A stretch of 23,376 nt of DNA. Origin: Rickettsiales bacterium (GTDB taxonomy: Bacteria > Pseudomonadota > Alphaproteobacteria > Methylaequorales > Methylaequoraceae). The DNA lies in contig PALK01000036.1 in NCBI GenBank assembly GCA_002710765.1, positions 1-23,376 on the forward strand, written 5' to 3'. The number at the start of each line of letters is the position of its first letter. The stretch's first letter is position 1. Positions 16,683 through 23,376 of the stretch are shown here, in pieces. The notes beneath the pieces were generated by a model. It worked only from the letters and a program-made list of their open reading frames with translations, did no database searches and had not been told where the DNA came from. The position numbers were made by a program, and so were the translations under genes.

Positions 16683-17431
16683 TTTATAAAATATTGAAAT
16701 AATTTAAGTGGAAATCTTAAGACAACAAATAAAACATTAGAAGACAATTTATATTTTTTTAAAGAATTATTTATCTCAATTGTAGATATTAAATTACTTT
16801 TAAAAGAATTAGAGCTCGCACCCCCTGATTTCATAATAACCAAATCCTGATCTATTGCTTTATAATTTACTGAATATTTTAAAAAAATTTTTAAATAAAA
16901 TTCAAAATCACCTGCTATTTTGTTATTTATATTGTAATGTCCAAACTTATCATAAATATTTTTTTTAATGAATGTGGAAGGATGTGGTGGGGAATATCCA
17001 AAACGTAACATCCATTTTCTAAAGAATTTAGAGCTGTATTTTCTTAAAATTTTATTTGAATTTTTTTTCAATATTAAAGTGTTACCAATTAAGCAACTTA
17101 ATTTATCGTCTTCATTAAAATATTTAACCACACAATCAATTATTTGATTATTAAAAAATATATCATCTGAATGTAAAATCGAAATTATATCTCCTGTTGA
17201 ATACTTTATTCCCTTATTTATTGCGTCAAAAATACCTTTATCTTTTTCTGATAAAAAAATATCTATATCAGATTTATAGTTATTTATTATCTCTTTTGTT
17301 TTATCAGTTGATCCACCATCAATAATTATATATTCAATATTTTTTTTATTTTTTTGAGATATGACTGATTTTATAGTTTCTTCTATAGTTGAAGCACTAT
17401 TAAATGAAACTGTAATTACAGAAATTTTCAT
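16679..17431 (-). CDS. Glycosyltransferase family 2 (WcaA-like)
   Basis: A 250-residue cytosolic GT-A glycosyltransferase. Seen: VITVSFNSASTIEETI (5-20), IIIDGGSTDKT (35-45), DKGIFDAINKGI (64-75), GDIISILHSDD (80-90) with the metal-binding acidic pair, and PHPSTFIKK followed by AGDFEFYLK, the acceptor-side block of this subgroup. It probably adds one sugar to the growing lipid-linked oligosaccharide. It starts two bases after the carbamoyltransferase stop and overlaps the ligase gene by four bases. Donor and linkage cannot be inferred. Confidence 0.88.
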   Translation of the reverse strand: MKISVITVSFNSASTIEETIKSVISQKNKKNIEYIIIDGGSTDKTKEIINNYKSDIDIFLSEKDKGIFDAINKGIKYSTGDIISILHSDDIFFNNQIIDCVVKYFNEDDKLSCLIGNTLILKKNSNKILRKYSSKFFRKWMLRFGYSPPHPSTFIKKNIYDKFGHYNINNKIAGDFEFYLKIFLKYSVNYKAIDQDLVIMKSGGASSNSFKSNLISTIEINNSLKKYKLSSNVLFVVLRFPLKLFQYFIK

Positions 17432-17433
17432 TT

Positions 17434-19161
17434 TTATCTACTAATCACATAATTTTCTAAAACTAATATATCCATATTCGTTCTTTCAAAACAATTTATA
17501 GCTTCATAGGAATTATTTACTATGGGTTCATTTTCATTAAATGATGTATTTAATAATATCGGAACATTAGTAATTTTATAAAATGAATTTATCAATTCAT
17601 AAAATTTTGGATTATTTATCTTTTTTACAGTTTGAAGCCTCCCAGTACCATCAACGTGTACAACCCCTGGAATTATGTTAATTTTGTCTTTTTTGATTGG
17701 GTAGACTTCCGTCATGTATGGTACTTCTTTATCGATTTCAAACCATTCATTTATTTTATCACTCATAATAGCTGGAGCAAATGGTCTAAAACTTTCTCTC
17801 CTTTTTATTTTTAAATTAATAATATCCTTAATATTTATATTCCTTGCATCAGCTAAAATAGATCTATTTCCTAATGCTCTAGCACCCCACTCGGTTTGCT
17901 CTTTAAACCAACCAACTACTTTAGACTCTGAAATTTCTTTAGCTACATGATTAGATAAATCGTTATCTTTGAAATATTTTACGTCATATTTTTCAAAAAT
18001 TTTATTTTTATCAAGTTCTTCTCGTATCTTATCGTTATTAAATTTAGAACCCATATAGGCATAATTTTTTACAGAAATTTTTTTTTGAATTTCTTTATTA
18101 ATAAAAACACAAGCTGACCCAACTGAACCTCCAGCATCTCCGGGATTGGGTGAAATATAAATATCCTCAAATTTTGTATTTTTAATAATTTTTCCATTAG
18201 CTACTGAATTCATGGCACATCCTCCAGATAAAGATAATTTGTTACATTTGTATTTTTCATATAATAAATTAAGAATATGAAAAAAAACATCTTCATATAC
18301 TGCTTGAACAGATTTTGCTAAATCCATATGTTTAGATGATATCTTTTCATCAACATATCTCTCTTCACCAAGTAGATCTTTTAATTTTTCAGAATATAAA
18401 TTTTTATATATAGCTTGCTGTTTCTTATCAATTGATAATATTTTTTGTTTATGATGAATAAAATATTTAAGATTTAATTTAAATCCATATTTAGTTTTAT
18501 TTATTAAACTAGATAACTGCTTAAAATATGTTGGTTTTCCATATGAAGATAAACCCATTACTTTATATTCATCACCATAATTTTTAAAACCCAAATATTG
18601 AGTCATTGCTTGATAAAATATTCCTAATGAGTGTGGAAAATAAATTTTATTATCAATTTTTAAATTAAAATTTCTAGACATTCCCCATGCACAGCTTGCA
18701 AAATCTCCGAATCCATCTACTGAAAGATTTACACAATCCTTAAAATTGTTAAAAAATAGTGATGAAGCAATGTGTGATTCATGATGATCTATATATTTAA
18801 TTTTTCCTGAAAATTTTTGTTTTCCTCTTATTTGATTAATATATTTTTTTAAATTTATTTTTTTTTCAGCATTAGAAATACTGTTAATAGCTATTTTATA
18901 TGATGATGGATTTTTTAATAAATAATAAATTTTCCTAGTAAATGATGATAGCGGATTTGAATTAATTGATATTATATCTATATCTGAAATATCAATATTA
19001 TTTGATTCTAAACAAAATTTAATAGAATTAAAAGGAAACGATGTTGTGTGTTTAACTCTAGTAAATCTTTCTTCTTCTGCTGCAACCAATAATTCACCAT
19101 CTTTGAATAAACATGCAGAAGTATCGGCGTGTAAAAAATTAATCCCTAACGTTAATTTCAT
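17434..19161 (-). CDS. Carbamoyltransferase (NodU/CmcH family)
   Basis: Transfers a carbamoyl group from carbamoyl phosphate (via an ATP-dependent carbamoyl-adenylate) to a hydroxyl of a sugar. About 575 residues. An N-terminal Kae1-like domain has LGINFLHADTSACLFKDG and AAEEERFTRVKH. The metal-binding stretch DHHESHIASS follows, then VDGFGD, LSGGCAMNS and PGDAGGSVGSA. The C-terminal domain has WGARALGNRSIL, RPFAPAIM, VDGTGRLQTV and LNTSFNENEPIV. All family blocks are intact. ATG 19161 is preferred because it forms a TAATG overlap with the upstream stop and has a GGAA about six bases ahead. A TTG at 19173 would add only four residues. In surface-glycan loci the enzyme typically decorates O-antigen or a lipo-oligosaccharide sugar. 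Confidence 0.93.
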   Translation of the reverse strand: MKLTLGINFLHADTSACLFKDGELLVAAEEERFTRVKHTTSFPFNSIKFCLESNNIDISDIDIISINSNPLSSFTRKIYYLLKNPSSYKIAINSISNAEKKINLKKYINQIRGKQKFSGKIKYIDHHESHIASSLFFNNFKDCVNLSVDGFGDFASCAWGMSRNFNLKIDNKIYFPHSLGIFYQAMTQYLGFKNYGDEYKVMGLSSYGKPTYFKQLSSLINKTKYGFKLNLKYFIHHKQKILSIDKKQQAIYKNLYSEKLKDLLGEERYVDEKISSKHMDLAKSVQAVYEDVFFHILNLLYEKYKCNKLSLSGGCAMNSVANGKIIKNTKFEDIYISPNPGDAGGSVGSACVFINKEIQKKISVKNYAYMGSKFNNDKIREELDKNKIFEKYDVKYFKDNDLSNHVAKEISESKVVGWFKEQTEWGARALGNRSILADARNINIKDIINLKIKRRESFRPFAPAIMSDKINEWFEIDKEVPYMTEVYPIKKDKINIIPGVVHVDGTGRLQTVKKINNPKFYELINSFYKITNVPILLNTSFNENEPIVNNSYEAINCFERTNMDILVLENYVISR

Positions 19162-20245
19162 TAATTTTTCCAATATTTCGATTTAAAACTATAAGAAATA
19201 CAATCATAGTAAATATTTGCTAATTCATTCTCAATTAAATCGACAGAAAAATTTTTTTTAGCATATGAAGTTATTTTTTTTACATCCTCGTATAACTTTT
19301 TTTGATTAACATAAAATTTCATTATTGCATTATAATATTCAACTTCATTAAAAATTTTAATTTCTTTTATAAATTCTTTAGCTTCTGAACTTATTTCAAA
19401 TTTACAATTTGATGAAATCACTAAAGGTTTGCCATAAAATAATGCCTCTTTAATAGAAATAGAGTCTGCCTCATCTTTAGAGGGTAAAATAAATATATCT
19501 GATTTTTCAAAAAGTTCTTTTTTATTCAAATCATTTGTTATTTGTTCTTTCAACTCAATATATTTACTTATCTGATATAAATTAATTTTATTAATAAAAT
19601 CTTGGTAATATTTTTTTTCTTTTGGTCCTACAAAGATAAATTTAATATTTTGAATATTATTTGTCTTAAATAATTTAATAATTTTTAGAAGTTCGAATAT
19701 ACCCTTTTTTTCTGTTAATCTTCCAAAAAATAAGACCCTAAATTCCGAATTTTTGGTTTTAACTGAACCTTCCGGTGCGTCTATAAAGTTTTGTAATGAC
19801 AAAAATCTTAATTTACTAATATTTAAATAGTGTGAAACTTCATTTTTTTCAAATTTATTTAGTACATGAAACGCTCGACAATTGTAAATAATTCCTTTGA
19901 AACAATTTAAATAAAATATTTTTAAGAATTTTTTATTTCTCATAGACCAATCGTTAAGATTTCCATGAGCACTGATAATATATGGGATTCCAAATTTTGA
20001 AGCGATCCAAAGTATCATCATATTATGAAGAGAAAATATATTGTGAATATGAATTATATCAAATTTGTTTATTAATGAATTGATTTTTTTTTTTTTAAAA
20101 AAATAAAATTTAAAAATACTATTTTTTAGATAAGTATTTTTAACAATAATGTTTTTTTTTTTAAAATTTTTTTATAGAGTGACGCAACATAATATGGTCC
20201 ACCATAATCACTCGAAGGATATCCTAAGCTCAATATTTTAATCAT
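19161..20245 (-). CDS. Glycosyltransferase family 4, frameshifted at a poly-A tract
   Basis: The intact stretch from 20021 down to 19161 (286 residues) starts in the middle of a GT4 protein. Reading further up, the same frame stays open to an A11 run (20152-20162 on the minus strand). From the run up to ATG 20245 another frame continues with MIKILSLGYPSSDYGGPYY, the expected GT4 N-terminus with its GG-P donor-loop motif. Adding one A gives a protein of about 361 residues. Other blocks are FDIIHIHNIF, ISAHGNL, LFFGRLTEKKGI and SKDEADSISIKEALFYGKP with the E-x7-E pair. ATG 20245 overlaps the upstream stop by eight bases (ATGATTAA), which supports it. It is the third gene of the operon; the donor is unknown. 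Confidence 0.85.
20152..20162 (-). repeat. A11 homopolymer at the GT4 frameshift
   Basis: Eleven consecutive A bases on the minus strand (T on the plus strand) mark the point where the GT4 frame breaks. Twelve (or nine) A would join ATG 20245 to the downstream frame. A longer A13 run at 20084-20096 in the same gene does not break it. Confidence 0.85.
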
Positions 20246-21281
20246 TTTTTACCATTGATGAATAAATTGATAAGTATTCTTTTATTAAATTTTTCCACAA
20301 ATATGTTTTTGCTAAATCAATAGCATTTTTAGATTTATTTATAAAATCTTCTTCATTTGAATTAAGTATTTTTTTAAGTGCTTCAAAGAGTTCATTTTCG
20401 TCATCATTAATTATCCATCCTGCATTATTATTTTTTATACTTTCCCATGGAGTTTTATTTGTAGTTAAAACAGGAAGCCCACAACTTAATGATTCCAAGA
20501 CTACATATCCAAAGTTTTCACTTTTTGAGGGTAAAATAAATAAATCAAAATTTTTAAATAAATCATTTTTTCTTTCATAATCATAAATTGCATCATGAAT
20601 AAATATATTATCTGTAGGATTTTTAATTTTATTTATCTGAATTTTATGACCATCAAAATCTGGTCCATAAATATGCAATTCCCAATCAATTGCTTGAATT
20701 TTTTTCCAGACTTTTACTAAATTCATAATACCTTTTTTTTTGTGCAATCTTGAAAAAAATATTGCTTTCTTTTTTTGATTTGTAAAAAATTTTTTTTCTG
20801 AATATTCAATACACTTATCAATTCCATGGCCAATTATTTTTATATTAGGATTTTTTGTAATCGATTTTAAATTATTACTTTCAATTTCTGATGTTGCATG
20901 AATCATATCACACATATCTAAAATTTTTTTTTGATAAAAAGTTAGTGCTAGTTTTTTTTTAAACTTTTTTTGATCTAAAGACCAGGGTTCAAAAATTCCC
21001 ATAGGTGTCAAAATATATTTTTTTTTATAAAATAAGCATGCAATGAAAACTTTTATATGAAAATAATCCCATCCTCCAAAATAATGAATTATATCATAGT
21101 GTTTAAGTAATTGAATAATATTTGACTTGCTTTTATTTTTTCCATCATAATTGGCTACTAATCTTATTTTACAATTTTTATTTTTAACTAATTGTTCAGC
21201 TGTTGATGTAATGACATTGTATGGGCCACCCATTTCTGGATAAAGATTATTTGTTAATATTAAAACTTTCGTAAAACTCAT
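20238..21281 (-). CDS. Glycosyltransferase family 4
   Basis: A 347-residue GT-B retaining glycosyltransferase, likely cytosolic at the membrane face. Seen: LYPEMGGPYNVI (13-24), HYFGGWDYF, TPMGIFEPWSLDQKK (92-106), the linker to the second domain AIFFSRLHKKKGI (173-185), IYGPD, and PSKSENFGYVVLESLSCGLPVL (251-272) with the E255-x7-E263 pair. The block around residue 95, P-G-F-PW with following Lys, also appears as HGNLNDWS in the gene downstream, so the two are related paralogues. It overlaps the preceding GT4 gene by 35 bases and the following one by eight. Confidence 0.9.
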   Translation of the reverse strand: MSFTKVLILTNNLYPEMGGPYNVITSTAEQLVKNKNCKIRLVANYDGKNKSKSNIIQLLKHYDIIHYFGGWDYFHIKVFIACLFYKKKYILTPMGIFEPWSLDQKKFKKKLALTFYQKKILDMCDMIHATSEIESNNLKSITKNPNIKIIGHGIDKCIEYSEKKFFTNQKKKAIFFSRLHKKKGIMNLVKVWKKIQAIDWELHIYGPDFDGHKIQINKIKNPTDNIFIHDAIYDYERKNDLFKNFDLFILPSKSENFGYVVLESLSCGLPVLTTNKTPWESIKNNNAGWIINDDENELFEALKKILNSNEEDFINKSKNAIDLAKTYLWKNLIKEYLSIYSSMVKND

Positions 21282-22266
21282 TATAAATTTTTATATATTC
21301 TTTTTGAAGATTGATAACTTTAAATCTTTTAACATTTTTATATCCTTGTTTTATTAATAAACTATTTTTTTTTTTATTTTTTTTTATAGATATTACTTTT
21401 TTTCTAATATCCTTTTTACTAAAAGGATTAACATAAATTGCGGCTTTTCCAGCAGTTTCTCGCATAGGAGATAAGTCTGAGGTAATAATTAATCTACCTA
21501 CAGTTTGCGCCTCAATAATAGGCAACCCAAATCCTTCATAAGTTGATGGAAACAAAACTATGTCACAATTTTTATAATGATTGTACATTTGGTTTAAAGT
21601 TTGGTTAGTAAAATTTTTAAAAATTATTTTATTATTTTTTAATAAGTTTACACTTTGTTCATTCATTTCACCGATAATAGTTAATTTAATGCGCAGACCC
21701 TTTAGAGCTTCGATGCTCCTTTCTAAATTTTTATTGACTGCAGTCCCTATAAATAAAATATTTGGATTTTTTAGATTAATAGATTTTTTATTTTTTTTAT
21801 AAATTTTTGAAGTGCCACAAGGTATTACTTTTATAAAATCCTTATCTAAATTATATTCTTGTAAAATTTCTTTTTTAATTTTTTCAGATATAGTTATTAT
21901 TTTACTACAACTTTTAATTGGCAGTGTAAGCCATAATAATTTATATAAAAATTTTTTAATTCCTTTTAATCTTTTAAATCCATATAGGTCGAGAATTGTT
22001 AAAATATTATTTTTTTTTCTTGTAAAAATAGAAACAAAATTTATATCTCCAGAAATATGGTTGATATAATTTTGATTAAAAATTGACCATAAACTTATTA
22101 AAACTCTTTTTATTAGACCTTTGCTTTCCAGAGGTAATATTTTCTTTTCAATTAAAAACTTATTTGATTTAAGCTTTAATAACTCCTCATAAAAATTTTC
22201 AATACTATAGTGAAAATTTTTTAATGGCTTTCTCACAAAAAAAGAAATGGTGATTTTTTTTTTCAT
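21247..22266 (-). CDS. Glycosyltransferase family 4
   Basis: A 339-residue GT4 glycosyltransferase and the first gene of the nine-gene minus-strand operon. The N-terminal domain is compact and lacks the usual GG motif. ILDLYGFKR (91-99) and ITISEKIKKEIL (124-135) lead to the domain boundary at VIPCG. FIGTAVNKNLERSIEA (172-187) and PSTYEGFGLPIIEAQ (240-254) give the E244-x7-E252 pair. SDLSPMRETAG follows, and the tail is Lys-rich. An A11 tract at 21365-21375 (minus strand) lies in the coding region without breaking it. The start is 36 bases from a divergent GT4 gene, so any promoter of this operon must be within or near 22267-22302. No clear promoter motif is seen there. Confidence 0.9.
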   Translation of the reverse strand: MKKKITISFFVRKPLKNFHYSIENFYEELLKLKSNKFLIEKKILPLESKGLIKRVLISLWSIFNQNYINHISGDINFVSIFTRKKNNILTILDLYGFKRLKGIKKFLYKLLWLTLPIKSCSKIITISEKIKKEILQEYNLDKDFIKVIPCGTSKIYKKNKKSINLKNPNILFIGTAVNKNLERSIEALKGLRIKLTIIGEMNEQSVNLLKNNKIIFKNFTNQTLNQMYNHYKNCDIVLFPSTYEGFGLPIIEAQTVGRLIITSDLSPMRETAGKAAIYVNPFSKKDIRKKVISIKKNKKKNSLLIKQGYKNVKRFKVINLQKEYIKIYNEFYESFNINK

Positions 22267-22302
22267 GTTTAGTATAAGTTTTTAAGATAATTTGTATTAT
22301 TA

Positions 22303-23376
22303 ATGTTTAAAAATATACGTATATTAACAATAAGTCATTCTTTTTTAAGAAAAATTAATACTTCTGTGTATTCTTTGCTTAAAAAAAAATATAATTTAAA
22401 TATAAATTTAGTTTGTCCTGAATTTCACAAAGAAAATACAAAAAAAATAGTTCCTGATTTTAAGCCACATGATATTGATATTGAAATTTTTTTTCAAAAA
22501 ACCATTTTTCACCATTTAAGATTTAAATTATATAAAAATTTAAATAATATAATTAAACAAAAAAAAATAACCCACATAATTTTAGATATTGACCTGGTAT
22601 CACTTCAATCCTTTTTAATTCTTATAAATTCTTTCTTTAAGGATTATAAAGTTTGCTTTTATTCAAATGAAAATAATATTTTAGAGTCAAAGAATAAAAT
22701 TAAGAAACATTTAAAAAAATATTTGGTTAAATTTTTTTTTCTTATATTTAAAAAAAAAATATTAAAAATTTTTTGTTACACTAATCAAATTAAGAAAAAT
22801 CTTGATTATTGTGGTTTAAAAGACAAAACTTTAATTGTTCCATTAGGATATAATTCTGAGAAATTTTATAAAGCAAAACCAATTGAAAACCGTAATGATA
22901 CTAAATTTATAATTTCATACTTTGGTAAAATAGAGAAAAAAAAGGGTGTTCACACACTTTTAAAAGCTTTATCTAAAATTAAGATCGATGATTGGATTTT
23001 GCAACTTGATGTATTTGAAATAGAAAGTTTAAAATATTTTTTACAAATTAAACCATATTTGAAGAATTTATTGAAAGAAGGAAAGCTAAAATTAATTAAA
23101 TGCTCTCATGATAATATTGGAAACTTTATGCAAAAAACAAATTTAACTATTGTTCCTTCTGAATGGAACGAACAATATGGGAGAGTTATTCAAGAAGCTT
23201 CTGTTTGTGGTTCTATCGTAATTGGGTCTAATATTGGCGCTATTCCTGAAATTTTAATGAATAATAAATTTACGTTTGAACCAAATGATGAGGATTCAAT
23301 TAAAAATAAAATTGAGGATATATATTATAATTTCAATTCTTACAGAAAAGAGTTTGATGAAATTGAAAAATATATT
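22303..23376 (+). CDS. Glycosyltransferase family 4, partial at the right edge
   Basis: An open frame of 358 codons from ATG 22303 to the last base, with no stop. The protein continues outside the window. It has an N-terminal domain rich in Lys and Asn with TNQIKKNL, then VPLGYN before the second domain. YFGKIEKKKGVHTLLKAL follows, and near the edge VPSEWNEQYGRVIQEASVCG with the E-x7-E pair, then SNIGAIPEI. These are the donor-binding blocks of GT4 enzymes, so most of the protein is present. It is divergent from the nine-gene operon by 36 bases and opens what is probably a further set of polysaccharide genes. Confidence 0.9.
   Translation, partial: MFKNIRILTISHSFLRKINTSVYSLLKKKYNLNINLVCPEFHKENTKKIVPDFKPHDIDIEIFFQKTIFHHLRFKLYKNLNNIIKQKKITHIILDIDLVSLQSFLILINSFFKDYKVCFYSNENNILESKNKIKKHLKKYLVKFFFLIFKKKILKIFCYTNQIKKNLDYCGLKDKTLIVPLGYNSEKFYKAKPIENRNDTKFIISYFGKIEKKKGVHTLLKALSKIKIDDWILQLDVFEIESLKYFLQIKPYLKNLLKEGKLKLIKCSHDNIGNFMQKTNLTIVPSEWNEQYGRVIQEASVCGSIVIGSNIGAIPEILMNNKFTFEPNDEDSIKNKIEDIYYNFNSYRKEFDEIEKYI

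Noticed and set aside
20022..20237. A 216-base apparent gap between the two GT4 genes.
   Set aside because: It codes for the N-terminus of the downstream GT4 from ATG 20245, broken only by the A11 run; it is not intergenic.
1..23376. Insertion sequences, integrase, tRNA genes, att sites or CRISPR arrays that could explain island mobility.
   Set aside because: No transposase or integrase protein, no regularly spaced repeats and no tRNA-like sequence were found by eye. The only RNA gene seen is the partial 5S.

Overview
The window looks like part of the genome of a SAR11-type marine alphaproteobacterium (Pelagibacter-like). It is extremely AT-rich, intergenic gaps are absent or tiny, neighbouring genes often overlap, and Shine-Dalgarno sequences are weak. 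The left edge carries the 5' part of an alphaproteobacterial-type 5S rRNA gene on the minus strand. Upstream of that 5S there is no 23S gene. Instead there are 21 protein genes, almost all for cell-surface polysaccharide synthesis. From memory of SAR11 genomes, the large hypervariable island HVR2 lies between the 23S and 5S rRNA genes, and this window fits the 5S-proximal part of such an island. The lineage and HVR2 assignment are inference.

Left part (177-9898) is a patchwork of small gene groups on alternating strands. It holds gmd (GDP-mannose 4,6-dehydratase, frameshifted); a glycosyltransferase plus methyltransferase pair; an oxidoreductase plus SDR epimerase/dehydratase pair; a three-gene unit of GT2, sugar C-methyltransferase and fcl (GDP-L-fucose synthase); and a large polytopic membrane protein whose start codon abuts that of the GT2. 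gmd and fcl together would make GDP-L-fucose, and the C-methyltransferase could divert a keto-sugar intermediate to a branched sugar.

Middle (9916-11986): a GT-C-like polytopic membrane protein and a small SAM methyltransferase split by a frameshift.

Right part (11988-22266): a compact nine-gene minus-strand operon. In transcription order it encodes three GT4 glycosyltransferases (the third frameshifted), a NodU/CmcH-type carbamoyltransferase, a GT2, an O-antigen ligase/polymerase-like protein, a WecA/MraY-like polyprenyl-phosphate sugar-1-phosphate transferase, a PglC/WcaJ-like monotopic phosphoglycosyl transferase, and a PglF/WbpM/CapD-like NDP-sugar 4,6-dehydratase. A further GT4 gene on the plus strand starts at 22303 and runs off the right edge.

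Together the genes describe nucleotide-sugar synthesis, loading of an undecaprenyl carrier, chain extension and decoration (methyl, carbamoyl), then polymerisation or ligation of a surface glycan. No flippase (Wzx) or ABC exporter is visible. Three genes are frameshifted, each exactly at a poly-A tract of 11-13 bases. This could be sequencing error, slippage-tolerant expression, or phase variation, and is the most testable unusual feature here.
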